A DNA stretch of 64,000 nt from Acholeplasmataceae bacterium (GTDB lineage: Bacteria; Bacillota_I; Bacilli_A; Acholeplasmatales; Acholeplasmataceae): NCBI GenBank assembly GCA_007692425.1, contig RECG01000011.1, positions 21,671 through 85,670 on the forward strand. Direction: 5' to 3'. The notes below the pieces were generated by a model that was given only the letters and a program-made list of their open reading frames with translations, was not told the DNA's origin and ran no database searches. The translations under genes were made by a program, and so were the position numbers. How positions within the stretch are numbered: position 1 is the stretch's first letter; the number at the start of each line of letters is the position of its first letter. Shown here one piece after another: positions 1 through 8,749 of this stretch.

Positions 1-250
1 TAAAAACCGTCTTTTTTGTGTCAAATATGCCACTTTATAAGCACAAAACAACAAGGAATCAAAGCGCAAGAGTCACTGGCGAGGCATCTAGGCCGGCTTC
101 AAGATACGCCATCAATCGACATCATCACGTTAGTACCTGCGAGATGAGGTGCACCGGTAAGAGTCCCCGTGTTCTGGATGGCGAGATATGTCTAAAGAAT
201 TTCGGATTAAAGGTTTTAGAAGCGGCAGTTATACCATGATTAAATCATGA
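1..250 (+). mobile_element. Possible right end of an IS200/IS605-type element (remnant)
   Basis: No convincing gene was recognised in the first 245 bases. An open frame (18-239) has no recognisable protein. The stretch is rich in short self-complementary segments, and at about 234-249 it holds a 15-base inverted repeat (CATGATT-A-AATCATG). That pattern resembles the subterminal hairpin plus structured 3' RNA region at the right end of IS200/IS605 elements. The hairpin overlaps the stop codon of the lipoprotein gene on the other strand, so an insertion could have replaced that gene's last codons. No transposase is visible because the window begins here. It could equally be an unrelated structured intergenic region. 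Confidence 0.25.
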
Positions 251-2239
251 TAGGTCGCCACTATAAGTCGCTGTTGTTGTCCCTGCGCGCGCTCCTCTAA
301 AGCTTAATTCGAAGGCCCAACGAATAAGTCCTTCGCTTGTATTATAATAATGCCAAGCACCTGGATGAATAATAGGATCAAAAGTAACATATGGGGGTCG
401 ACAAGCGTCGGCATAATTATCAATTCTACATCTATCAGACATTAAATCACTAAATACAAGTTCTAAAAGATTAGGATGCCCATTACCATCACCATCAATA
501 GCAGGCGAAGTTACTTCAAGGCCCACGATTGTTGGTGGAATAGCTGTTACATGATATCGGGTAACCGTGTAAAGTCTATAAGGTTGAGAAAAAGGCGCAG
601 CAATGATAGATTCTGGTGCCATCCACCTAATTGGCCCAGTTGATGCTTCTGATGTTACTGATTCATCGGTGGTTCTTTCCCAAACCGTTGTATCATCTAT
701 AGTATTGCCTTCATACGTTACACTTCGATAATCAGTTGAAAGAATCATCTCATTGTTATGACTCAAGTTTTTTGTGCTACTACTTCCCCAGCACCACAAA
801 TATGAATCATCATCTAAGGCACAGACTTCTTGTGAAGACATCGCAATCGATTGCGGTGTAAAATTGGTGACGATTTCAGATAAAGCTTGATAATAGTCAT
901 AACCTTTTTTGTGCGATATAAGGTTTGAAGTATTATCTCCCAGGCCCCATAAAGTACCATCGGATAACTGTAATAGCAAAGTATCCCCAGCTAAATAAGC
1001 CTCATCGATGTCTAAAATGGAATCCCCATCGGAATCTAGATCTAAATAATCTCCCAAGGCCATTCTTACAGGACCGCCTCCCCAAGCATGATCTTTCGCC
1101 CCTAATTTTGATTTACCTATGATCAGGATTTCGTTTCTTTCGCTCACTAAAACAATGGTATCTGATGAAGCCACCATGTTTGTGACATGGCCTGTTAAGT
1201 ACATATAAACAGCTTCAGTCATATTTTCACTCGTCAGTTCAATTTCATCAAACCAATCTTTTGCATCCGCTCCCCATAAAAAGAGTTGATGGAAGTTTGT
1301 TAAAATTAAAACATTTTCATTTGTGACAACAATGTCTACAATCAAATGGTCTGTTTCTCCACACAAGCCATTATCAACAAGAAAATGATCGGTTGTTCCA
1401 CACCAAAAATCTTTAACATTTGTCGGATTTAAACGCTCTGTTGCTTCATTTTCACCAATCATATTATATTCATTGGCACCCCAGGCATATAGATTTCCAT
1501 GACTGGTTAGTGCGAATGTCGTTTTGCCATTTCCAACCATTTTTATAATGGTTTCATCCGGTTGTAAGTCAAATTGATCGGTTATATCTACAAATTGGCC
1601 GCTACTCATTTTATCCCCTGTTCCTAATTGGCCGTAGGTATTATCTCCCCAAGCATACACATTCCCATTAGACTGAACAATAAATGCATTGAGTGACCAC
1701 GCATAGGTATCGGTATTACCCCCATCAGGATCAGTGAATCCACCTCCTGAAGCACCCTCGGGAATATCGGACATATCTCCAGAAAGTTCATTTGATGAAA
1801 AATAGGGGTTTTGTGTATTTGCTTGAATGTATAAATCGCCTAAATCATCGATAATGAACATGGCAATTTCATTCATAAACAGATGTTTAACACGGACTTC
1901 CGTATACACATCTATAAGCATTTCAAATGGCGCTATTTCCCATTTTGCATAGAGTGTAAAATCTTCCTCGCGATTTTCCAAATTAGAGGCTTCTATGGTC
2001 AAGTCCTCATCTAAATACCACCCTTTAAAAAAGTAGCTTCCTATTGACGTTAGTGCAGGTAAATCAATTGATTCTCCTCGTTCATAAGTAAGGGGATGCA
2101 AACGCATGTCACTATTTGTTTCAAAGGTAATCGTAATCGATGTTTGCGCCTCGCCGTTTAACGGGTCTTCTTGATCAGTACAAGCACTTAACAACAATAT
2201 GACAAAGAACAATAACACCAAACTTGATAACTTCTTCAT
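245..2239 (-). CDS. RCC1-repeat lipoprotein with InlB-type repeat
   Basis: A 664-residue exported lipoprotein. Residues 1-20 form a lipoprotein signal with lipobox LLSAC, so Cys20 should be lipidated and the protein should sit on the outer face of the membrane. Residues about 34-101 are one InlB/Listeria-Bacteroides repeat (FKGWYLDED ... LYAKWE). The middle of the protein carries RCC1-type propeller repeats, with motifs such as VYAWGDNTYGQLGTG and LYAWGANEYNMIG. The start is supported by GGAGGG upstream of ATG 2239. The C-terminus ends abruptly (YSGDLS) inside a palindromic sequence that may belong to a mobile element, so the end may be secondary. The gene is visibly more AT-rich than its neighbours, suggesting separate ancestry. 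The ligand is unknown; surface binding or adhesion is inference. Confidence 0.8.
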   Translation of the reverse strand: MKKLSSLVLLFFVILLLSACTDQEDPLNGEAQTSITITFETNSDMRLHPLTYERGESIDLPALTSIGSYFFKGWYLDEDLTIEASNLENREEDFTLYAKWEIAPFEMLIDVYTEVRVKHLFMNEIAMFIIDDLGDLYIQANTQNPYFSSNELSGDMSDIPEGASGGGFTDPDGGNTDTYAWSLNAFIVQSNGNVYAWGDNTYGQLGTGDKMSSGQFVDITDQFDLQPDETIIKMVGNGKTTFALTSHGNLYAWGANEYNMIGENEATERLNPTNVKDFWCGTTDHFLVDNGLCGETDHLIVDIVVTNENVLILTNFHQLFLWGADAKDWFDEIELTSENMTEAVYMYLTGHVTNMVASSDTIVLVSERNEILIIGKSKLGAKDHAWGGGPVRMALGDYLDLDSDGDSILDIDEAYLAGDTLLLQLSDGTLWGLGDNTSNLISHKKGYDYYQALSEIVTNFTPQSIAMSSQEVCALDDDSYLWCWGSSSTKNLSHNNEMILSTDYRSVTYEGNTIDDTTVWERTTDESVTSEASTGPIRWMAPESIIAAPFSQPYRLYTVTRYHVTAIPPTIVGLEVTSPAIDGDGNGHPNLLELVFSDLMSDRCRIDNYADACRPPYVTFDPIIHPGAWHYYNTSEGLIRWAFELSFRGARAGTTTATYSGDLS

Positions 2240-2348
2240 ATCTCAACCCTCCATCATTTTTCCTATTGATAGCCTATCCCAACTCTCAAACTTAAGTTGG
2301 TCAACATCGAGAAATCGTTCATGTTTCATCAAGCAGATCATACGACAA

Positions 2349-2354
2349 TATAAT
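2349..2354 (+). promoter_or_regulatory. Possible -10 box for the downstream structured RNA
   Basis: A perfect TATAAT lies about 50 bases upstream of the first helix of the candidate RNA at 2403-2650. No good -35 box is seen at 17 bases (TCATCA), so the assignment is tentative. Confidence 0.3.
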
Positions 2355-2402
2355 AGTATTTCAAGTTTAACATGATAAAGAAGTTAAAGGAATTCAAATG
2401 CT

Positions 2403-2650
2403 TTGATCAGACTGAGGAGCCTTACCCACGTTATGATAGATGGCCAGATTTGTGCACAAGTGCAAACCTACATGTATGGTTGCTTAAACTAGCTGCAAGG
2501 TAAGGGATTTGCACCATTCGTTATCAAACGCACCAATCCCACGCATGCATGTCACATCATCTTTTCGGCATCATACCGGTTCGCTCAGATCAGGATCCAT
2601 GATGCCCTTTGATCAATCACAAAGCGGACTCGCAGCAGTCCGCTTTTGTT
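2403..2650 (+). ncRNA. Candidate structured non-coding RNA with intrinsic terminator
   Basis: This 250-base stretch between two genes has no plausible protein but can fold into a closed multibranch RNA on the + strand. P1 pairs TTGATCA (2403-2409) with TGATCAA (2610-2616). P2 pairs CCTTACC (2420-2426) with GGTAAGG (2499-2505). P3 pairs GATT (2506-2509) with AATC (2535-2538), with an inner CGTT/AACG hairpin (2519-2530). P4 pairs GGCATCAT (2567-2574) with ATGATGCC (2599-2606). A strong terminator follows. Signature sequences of 6S, SRP, tmRNA, RNase P, T-box and the common riboswitches were looked for and not recognised. It could be a free small RNA or a leader acting on gdhA about 320 bases downstream. 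Folding was done by eye only. Confidence 0.45.
2622..2650 (+). terminator. Intrinsic terminator of the candidate RNA
   Basis: A nine-base-pair stem, AAGCGGACT (2622-2630) with AGTCCGCTT (2637-2645), has a six-base loop and is followed by a T-rich tail (TTGTTT). There is no + strand gene upstream of it in the window, which is the main reason to suspect a non-coding transcript. Confidence 0.75.
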
Positions 2651-2752
2651 TCAAAACGAACCACACACCAATGACGAAGCAACCGTTCATTTCTTATTTT
2701 TGATGCAAATCATAACCACAACCAAAAACAGCAGAAAAAGTCAAATCCATGG

Positions 2753-2780
2753 TTGAAATAAAACGCTTTCATTGTATAAT
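2753..2780 (+). promoter_or_regulatory. gdhA promoter
   Basis: TTGAAA (2753-2758) and TATAAT (2775-2780) are separated by 16 bases, a good housekeeping-sigma promoter about 190 bases upstream of the glutamate dehydrogenase start. A cre-like box fills the spacer. Confidence 0.7.
2758..2771 (+). promoter_or_regulatory. cre-like box (CcpA operator) in the gdhA promoter
   Basis: ATAAAACGCTTTCA matches the cre consensus TGWAANCGNTNWCA at 12 of 14 positions; only the first two bases differ. It lies between the -35 and -10 boxes, where a bound repressor would block polymerase. Catabolite control of glutamate dehydrogenase is plausible, but CcpA itself is not in the window. Confidence 0.55.
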
Positions 2781-2968
2781 GGTATATGGGTAAGAACGAA
2801 AATGAGTTTCCTATGATCATCACCATGTCAAGTGATTATAGACATGCCATGTCGGTGATCGATTAAAACACCAGTTTTCAAAGCGGCAAAACATATCAGG
2901 CCGTTCATTTTTATCTTGTATTCAAGCGAGATTTCGCACATTAGAATATGAAAGAGAGGACAAACACA

Positions 2969-4315
2969 TTGTTTAAAAGCACGTATCTTGTCAATGTTTA
3001 TGCGGATCTGTCCAAGCGTTATCATGATCAGCCGGAGTATCTTCAAGTGGTCGAAGAGCTTTTATCTTCGCTTGATTTGCTTGTCGAAAATGATCCGAAA
3101 ATCCAAGAAAACGCCATCATTGAAAGGATTATCGAACCGGAGAGAATCATCAAATTCAGAGTATCATGGGTCGATGATTCAGGGCGGGTTCAAGTGAATC
3201 GCGCGTTGCGGGTTCAGTTCAACTCGGCGATCGGCCCTTATAAGGGCGGAACCCGCTTTCACCCTTCCGTGAACGAATCCATCATGAAATTCCTGGCATT
3301 TGAACAAATATTCAAAAACTCGTTGACTTGTCTTCCCATGGGAGGCGCCAAAGGTGGTGCTGACTTTGATCCTTATGGCAAGAGCGATAATGAGATCATG
3401 CGATTTTGTCAGAACTACATTCTTGAACTTTACCGTCATATCGGTCCGCGCATGGATGTCCCTGCCGGTGATTTGGGCGTCGGTGCAAAAGAAGTCGGCT
3501 ACTTGTATGGCATGTATAAACGTATCGAGAACGAATTCAGTGGCACATTTACTTCAAAAGGGATCGAATCAGGCGGGTCACTAGGCCGGGCTGAAGCGAC
3601 CGGGTACGGCTTGTGCTATTTTGTTGAAGAGATGTTAAGCGCATTCAAGAAAGATGATTTCAAAAACAAGCGCGTCATCGTCAGTGGTGCCGGCAAGGTG
3701 GGCTCCATGGCAGCTGAGAAGGCAATCGAGCTTGGTGCGAAAGTCATCGCCATCAGCGATATTTCCGGAGTGATCCACGATGAGAAGGGCATTGATATCA
3801 AACTGATCAAAAACCTTTCCAAGACGAATACGGTCGTCATCGACAAATATCAGTCATACCACCCCGATGCTGTATTCAGTCCCGATCCCGTTGATATTTG
3901 GAAAGTTCCATGCGACATCGCACTCCCTTGTGCGACACAAAATGAAATTTATTTGGATTCAGCGAAAGCACTGGTCGCCAATGGCTGTTGGCTGGTTGCC
4001 GAAGGCGCGAACATGCCCACGACCAATGAAGCGGCCAAGTATTTCAGGGAACACGACGTTTTATTCGGCCCAGGTAAAGCGGCCAACGCAGGTGGTGTTG
4101 CAGTATCCGGACTGGAAATGGCCCAAAATGCCACCTTCCAATGCTGGAGTTTTGAAGAAGTCGATCAAAAACTCCATGCCATCATGAAACAAATCTTTGA
4201 TCGCTGCCATGAAGCATCTTCAACCTATGCAGGCAGACCTGATGATTTGGTCACGGGCGCGAACATTTCCGGCTTCATCAAAGTGTATCAAGCGATGTTA
4301 CAACAGGGCGTCTAG
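2969..4315 (+). CDS. gdhA: NADP-dependent glutamate dehydrogenase
   Basis: A cytoplasmic hexameric enzyme of the Glu/Leu/Phe/Val dehydrogenase family that aminates 2-oxoglutarate with ammonium and NADPH. The closest type is the roughly 447-residue E. coli GdhA, and the match runs end to end. Visible signatures include VNRALRVQFNSAIGPYKGG, LPMGGAKGG with the catalytic lysine, DVPAGDLGVG, and VAEGANMPTT and FGPGKAANAGGVA in the coenzyme domain. The frame opens at ATG 2948, but GAGAGGA (2954-2960) is ideally placed for the TTG at 2969. That gives 448 residues, the family's normal length, so TTG is preferred. It is monocistronic, with its own promoter and terminator, and is probably under catabolite control through the cre box. 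Confidence 0.97.
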   Translation: MFKSTYLVNVYADLSKRYHDQPEYLQVVEELLSSLDLLVENDPKIQENAIIERIIEPERIIKFRVSWVDDSGRVQVNRALRVQFNSAIGPYKGGTRFHPSVNESIMKFLAFEQIFKNSLTCLPMGGAKGGADFDPYGKSDNEIMRFCQNYILELYRHIGPRMDVPAGDLGVGAKEVGYLYGMYKRIENEFSGTFTSKGIESGGSLGRAEATGYGLCYFVEEMLSAFKKDDFKNKRVIVSGAGKVGSMAAEKAIELGAKVIAISDISGVIHDEKGIDIKLIKNLSKTNTVVIDKYQSYHPDAVFSPDPVDIWKVPCDIALPCATQNEIYLDSAKALVANGCWLVAEGANMPTTNEAAKYFREHDVLFGPGKAANAGGVAVSGLEMAQNATFQCWSFEEVDQKLHAIMKQIFDRCHEASSTYAGRPDDLVTGANISGFIKVYQAMLQQGV

Positions 4316-4343
4316 GTCATCTGATTGACATTGGTTGACATGT

Positions 4344-4390
4344 AAAGGGACATTCATGAGCGAAATGCGACTTATGATGAGTCCCTTTTT
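4344..4390 (+). terminator. Intrinsic terminator of gdhA
   Basis: AAAGGGAC (4344-4351) pairs with GTCCCTTT (4381-4388), followed by more T. The intervening TTCAT and ATGA segments can extend the stem. It sits 28 bases after the gdhA stop codon. Confidence 0.8.
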
Positions 4391-4700
4391 GTCTATATTT
4401 TCATGGAACCCGCATCAACATTCAAGTCAAATTCCTGTCAGTCAGTCTGCAGATCTAGTCTGTGATAAGGAAGTGCACCCTGTCAAGCAAGCGGACTGAT
4501 CGATGCATGAACAAGTGACTTTGTGACTCAACTGAAGCAATCGGCAGAAGCAGGGCTGTGTAAAAAATGGCTTCTTGGCAGTGAAAATATCATAAGAATG
4601 CCGACCTCATCACAAATAAACATAGAATAGACACATCCGAATCGGACATGTCTTTCTTTGTCTTTGATCACCAAATGACTTCACTTATCATCCACATGAT
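4391..4700. other. Intergenic region with one hairpin, no gene seen
   Basis: About 310 bases between the gdhA terminator and the end of the next minus-strand gene. The only structure noted is an imperfect hairpin, GACACATCCGA (4630-4640) with TCGGACATGTC (4642-4652). It has a 2x2 internal mismatch and is followed by TTTCTTTGTCTTT on the + strand, a weak terminator shape. No open frame of merit was found. Confidence 0.4.
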
Positions 4701-5987
4701 CTATGTGAAATCCAAATAAGGTCTGCCAGTGACGGAATCTTGTTTCCAAGCGTCGTTTTCCGCAGATAAGATGGCATGGGCGGAATTCCACCAGGCATTG
4801 CCTGGATAATCGTCTTCAACCACCACCGTGCTCATCTGCCCTGTCGGCGTCCCATCCGGGCTATAAACGACAGCACCTGTAGACGACCTGAAAGCAACAA
4901 ACGAATAATAAGTTTGTGTGATGGTAGGCGTATTGGCGGCTGTCGCCCTTCCAGTGACCGTGCCGATGTCCAACCTTCTATTATTAAGGTTGTTATACAA
5001 ACTGCCCATGAAAATGACATTTTCAATGGTGGTAAGACTGCCGGTACGATTATGATAGCCGATGATGCCGCCCAAATAACGTTTCGTATAAAGCAGATGA
5101 TATGTGCTGTCGGTCTCCAAGGTGTTTTGAGATCCCATTTCAACAACTGCGTTTTTAATGGAGACGGGTTGATTGTTGTTGGTAATGAAACCGATGACGC
5201 CTCCCGTGTTTCCGGCAGCGTTATGAGCATAGACCTCGCCTTGGATATCAATATCGGTCAAGTTGACGGTCGCGTTGTTGTTGATCCTACCTACCAGACC
5301 TCCGACATTGGCGGTTTTACTGAAAACCCTGAGATTGGTTGCTTTGATATTCGATATGATGACCTCTGTGCCATTGGTGCCGATACGGCCGATCAGTCCG
5401 CCAGAACCGCCCAGGCTGGTCCCTTTGACCCCACAGTCAATGATGGTGATGGATGACATGGTGTTGACTTTTCCGTTATAGACGTAGCCCGCGATTAGAC
5501 CCGCTTGAATGGAGGTGCCTCCCAAGGATGTGGCATTGAGTTCCAAATTGACGTTTTCCAGTGTCAGGTTTGATACCGTACCACCATCCATTCGGGGGAA
5601 AATACCATGGTATAAGTAGGAACTGCTGAAGTTGTTGATGGTCAGATTGCTGATTGTCTTACCATTCCCGTTAAGAGTTCCCCTGAATATGACCGCATTA
5701 TTAGAAGCGTCATAGTTCCAATCAAAACCCGTGAAGTCCAAGTCAGTGTAAAGGTAATAGAGATCGTCAGCCGTGCTGCTCGACTTGGTCGCAAAATCAT
5801 AGAACTCTTGTGGCGTGGTGATGGGAATGCCCCATTCGCCGATGGTGACGGATCCTGAAACATCATCATCATTGCCTAAAATGACCGACGCCCAATAAGC
5901 AAAAGACATGCCAAAAGTGACAGTAATGTTGAAAAGAATCAAGATCCAGATGAGTGTTTTTTTATGGGAAATCAACTGTTTAGTCAT
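4701..5987 (-). CDS. Exported GLUG-like beta-helix protein with SipW-like signal
   Basis: A protein of about 428 residues with one N-terminal hydrophobic segment (near residues 11-32) ending FAYWASVILG and followed by SGSVTIGEW. This layout is like the signal peptides and first strand of SipW-dependent TasA-type proteins. The remainder consists of short repeats (GLIAGYVYNGKV, GGLIGRIGTNG, GGLVGRINNNA, GGVIGFITNNNQ, GGIIGYHNRTG) spaced like GLUG repeats, which form a right-handed beta-helix on the cell surface. ATG 5987 is chosen because the hydrophobic segment follows directly. The frame opens 16 codons earlier, at 6035. It is a single gene facing away from the next. The function is unknown; a cell-surface structural or adhesive role is inference. 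Confidence 0.7.
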   Translation of the reverse strand: MTKQLISHKKTLIWILILFNITVTFGMSFAYWASVILGNDDDVSGSVTIGEWGIPITTPQEFYDFATKSSSTADDLYYLYTDLDFTGFDWNYDASNNAVIFRGTLNGNGKTISNLTINNFSSSYLYHGIFPRMDGGTVSNLTLENVNLELNATSLGGTSIQAGLIAGYVYNGKVNTMSSITIIDCGVKGTSLGGSGGLIGRIGTNGTEVIISNIKATNLRVFSKTANVGGLVGRINNNATVNLTDIDIQGEVYAHNAAGNTGGVIGFITNNNQPVSIKNAVVEMGSQNTLETDSTYHLLYTKRYLGGIIGYHNRTGSLTTIENVIFMGSLYNNLNNRRLDIGTVTGRATAANTPTITQTYYSFVAFRSSTGAVVYSPDGTPTGQMSTVVVEDDYPGNAWWNSAHAILSAENDAWKQDSVTGRPYLDFT

Positions 5988-6243
5988 GTGATTCCAAAGA
6001 GCCTGAAGCATTTCAGATTGACAATTCGACAACAAAACAAGACATTAGCTGAAAGTCACATTCATCGTGTTCAAATCAATTATATAATTTTCAACACCAC
6101 AACAGGGCAAAATTGATGTTTTTTATGATTCTATTCACGAACAAGAGACAACTTGATATCCAACGAAAATGAGACGGCCAAAGGTGTTTTTTCCTATGAT
6201 TAGGCTATTGTATGGTATATTGGTTGTGTTGAGAGGATGCACC

Positions 6244-8391
6244 ATGATCATCAAAAGAATTGTTATCATCACACTATCAATCGTCGTATTGGCGCTTGTT
6301 GCATTCGGTGTCCATCGCATTTTGTCATCTAGAAAAGGCATTTATACAATCGATGGCATATCGATGGTCGCCAAGACAGACAATCGCTCTTTTTTGATTT
6401 ATCAAAGAGGGGCGTTCAATGAGTTCTTTTTGACCGGTGTCAACATCGGTGCAACCCAACCCGGCAGTTTCCCGGGTGAACTGGCCATATCCAAGGAGAC
6501 ATACTTGAGATGGTTTCAATACATTCATGACATGCATGCCGATGTCATCCGGGTTTATACGACGATGATGCCACATTTTTATGAAGCACTTTATGAATTC
6601 AATCAGACATCCAAGCGACCCCTATATTTGATGCAAGGGGTTTGGATTAATGAATACGATGCCCGTGAACTGGGAGATGCTTTTGGTGACGAGGGCAGGC
6701 TGCTGGAAACATTTATCAAGGATGCAACCGATCTGGTGGACATCATTCACGGACAGGCGACATTGCCACATCAATATGGTTTTGCTTACGGGACATACAC
6801 GGCCGATGTATCGCCATATGTCATTGGTTGGATCTTGGGGGTTGAGTGGGATCCGCTGTTTGTGGTCGGCACCAATTCAAACAACCAGACGAGACCTATC
6901 TATGAGGGCACCTATCTTTCCAACACAATTGAGGCATCACCATTTGAAAGGTTCTTGGCTGAAGCGGGAGACCGCATCATCACATATGAAGTGGAAAACT
7001 ACAATTTCATGCGTCCCTTGAGCTTCACCAATTGGCTGACGACCGATCATTTGCATCACCCCAACGAACCCGATGAAAAGGAGGACATGGTATCCGTCAA
7101 CACCGAAAACATTTTGGCGTCGTCATCATTCATCTCGGGATTGTTTGCCGCATACCACGTTTACCCATATTACCCCGAGTTCATGAATTATAGCCTGACA
7201 TATCGTGAACATATCGATGATCGTGGCAACATCAACCCCTATCAAGGATATCTCAAAGATCTTTATGACAACCACACCAAGCCGGTATTTGTGGCCGAGT
7301 TTGGCGTTCCAGCTTCCCGAGGCAAGACGCATGATGCGATTCATAGCGGATTCAATCAAGGCTTTTTAAGTGAAAAAGCGCAGGGCGAAGCAATTGCCCA
7401 CATGTTGCAAGACATCCATGATGCCGATTATGCGGGTGCTTTTGTCTTTGCTTGGCAAGATGAGTGGTTCAAACGCACGTGGAACACCATGGATTTCGAT
7501 ATCTCTTTAAGAAGACCTCTATGGTCGAACGTACAAACCAATGAACAACATTTCGGCCTGATGGCATTCGATCCCGGAGAGAGCGGAAGAATCCGTCATG
7601 TTGATGGCGATCCATCCGATTGGCAGGATTCCCATCCAGTTTTTTCAAGCAGTCAACTGGAACTTCATATAGCATATGACGAACGATATGTCTATCTGTA
7701 TATTCATGCGGAATCATTTGATTTTGAGTTTGATCAATTGTTCATTCCCATCATGACCAACAGAGATCAGGGCAATGATGCCATCAAAGATACGGGCATC
7801 AGTTTTTCACATGCGGCCGATTTCTTGATTCATATAAGAGGTTCTGAATCATCTGTCATGCTTGTCGATCCTTATTATGACCCCTTTTATTTCATGTATC
7901 ACGAACTATTGAATCTTTTGCCGCCCAATCCGCTTTATCGGACCAAAAACACCGGGTTATTCGTAAGCATGTATCAAGCGCTATCAGCAGAAATCTATTT
8001 GCCTCAAGATGATTTGATCATCCCTTTCAGCAAGCACGAGACAGGTGTTCTGATATACGGCAACGCTAACCCCGACCATCCGGATTATCATTCTCTCGCG
8101 GACTTTTATGTTCAAGATGCGCATATCGAGATCAAAATCCCATGGCAGATGCTCAACATCTCCGACCCTTCCTCAAAGATGATGCTTTCGGATTTCTATC
8201 GTGAAAATGGCTTTGCACATGAACCCATTGAAGGCATGTTTATCGGCGCTTATCATACATCTGATCCAGCGATTGCGTATCACATTCACATGACAACGAC
8301 CACCTGGGAAGGTTGGGAAACACCGACTTACCATGAGCGACTGAAACAATCGTATTTCATCGTAAAGGAAGCATTTAAACAATATCGCTAA
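6244..8391 (+). CDS. Membrane-anchored clan GH-A-like glycoside hydrolase
   Basis: A 715-residue protein starting at ATG 6244 behind GAGAGG (6231-6236); the frame opens 25 codons earlier. Residues about 4-23 are a signal anchor. Residues about 35-415 look like a TIM barrel of clan GH-A, with GVEWDP near residue 201 in the acid/base position and FVAEFG near residue 352 in the nucleophile position, then FAWQDEWF. The C-terminal third (about 430-715) begins VDGDPSDW and resembles the CBM9-like beta-sandwich domains found at the ends of exported enzymes. A role in cleaving extracellular polysaccharide is inferred, with unknown substrate. It is single, between divergent and unrelated surface-protein genes. 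Confidence 0.65.
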   Translation: MIIKRIVIITLSIVVLALVAFGVHRILSSRKGIYTIDGISMVAKTDNRSFLIYQRGAFNEFFLTGVNIGATQPGSFPGELAISKETYLRWFQYIHDMHADVIRVYTTMMPHFYEALYEFNQTSKRPLYLMQGVWINEYDARELGDAFGDEGRLLETFIKDATDLVDIIHGQATLPHQYGFAYGTYTADVSPYVIGWILGVEWDPLFVVGTNSNNQTRPIYEGTYLSNTIEASPFERFLAEAGDRIITYEVENYNFMRPLSFTNWLTTDHLHHPNEPDEKEDMVSVNTENILASSSFISGLFAAYHVYPYYPEFMNYSLTYREHIDDRGNINPYQGYLKDLYDNHTKPVFVAEFGVPASRGKTHDAIHSGFNQGFLSEKAQGEAIAHMLQDIHDADYAGAFVFAWQDEWFKRTWNTMDFDISLRRPLWSNVQTNEQHFGLMAFDPGESGRIRHVDGDPSDWQDSHPVFSSSQLELHIAYDERYVYLYIHAESFDFEFDQLFIPIMTNRDQGNDAIKDTGISFSHAADFLIHIRGSESSVMLVDPYYDPFYFMYHELLNLLPPNPLYRTKNTGLFVSMYQALSAEIYLPQDDLIIPFSKHETGVLIYGNANPDHPDYHSLADFYVQDAHIEIKIPWQMLNISDPSSKMMLSDFYRENGFAHEPIEGMFIGAYHTSDPAIAYHIHMTTTTWEGWETPTYHERLKQSYFIVKEAFKQYR

Positions 8392-8708
8392 TTGAGTCGT
8401 TATTGGACGATATCCTTTGCCAAACCGCTTCTAAAAGTCGCAAGCCTTCAATTAGTTTCGGGCACCGTAAAGGACAACGACTTGCACATCGATGTCTATC
8501 ATCAAGCAAAAAAACAATCGGGATGGTCGTATTCTTAGTTGAGATACTAGTCTCAACGAATATTGCAGCCAATTTGATTCAAAGGACAGTCGATGACTGA
8601 TGATATGACGGGATGATCATATTCATGCCTGATATGACTCATCATGAATGTCACCTTTTAAACGCGTCTCACGACTCATTATTTTATCAAATTTAACTGA
8701 GGGTTTTG
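8392..8708. other. Intergenic region; short open frame and a perfect hairpin
   Basis: No recognised gene. A 48-codon frame (TTG 8393 to a stop near 8539) gives an unrecognised peptide containing HIDVYHQAKKQSGWSYS and has no Shine-Dalgarno site. A perfect hairpin, GTTGAGA (8538-8544) with TCTCAAC (8551-8557), has loop TACTAG but no T-tract, so it is not a standard terminator. It may be an operator or RNA element. Confidence 0.35.
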
Positions 8709-8717
8709 TGCTATAAT
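8709..8717 (+). promoter_or_regulatory. Extended -10 promoter of the RCC1/InlB gene
   Basis: TGCTATAAT is a perfect extended -10 motif (TGn plus TATAAT), 33 bases upstream of the GTG start. No good -35 is present, which is typical of extended -10 promoters. Confidence 0.65.
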
Positions 8718-8749
8718 AAAAAAAACACAATCAATTGGGAGCGCACACA

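Noticed and set aside
18..239. 73-codon open frame at the left edge
   Set aside because: No ribosome site, no recognisable protein, and it lies in a palindrome-rich stretch more like structured or mobile DNA.
2403..2650. 6S RNA, tmRNA, RNase P RNA, T-box or a known riboswitch
   Set aside because: Their conserved sequence signatures were looked for and not found, and the multibranch layout does not fit the single long hairpin of 6S RNA.
4776..5456. Long + strand frame (226 codons) opposite the GLUG-like gene
   Set aside because: It is antisense to a repeat-rich gene with a signal sequence, and its translation shows no domain or start signal.
8393..8539. 48-codon frame in the gap before the RCC1/InlB gene
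   Set aside because: The peptide looks moderately protein-like but has no Shine-Dalgarno site, no homology I can name and only a TTG start, so it is kept as a note and not called.
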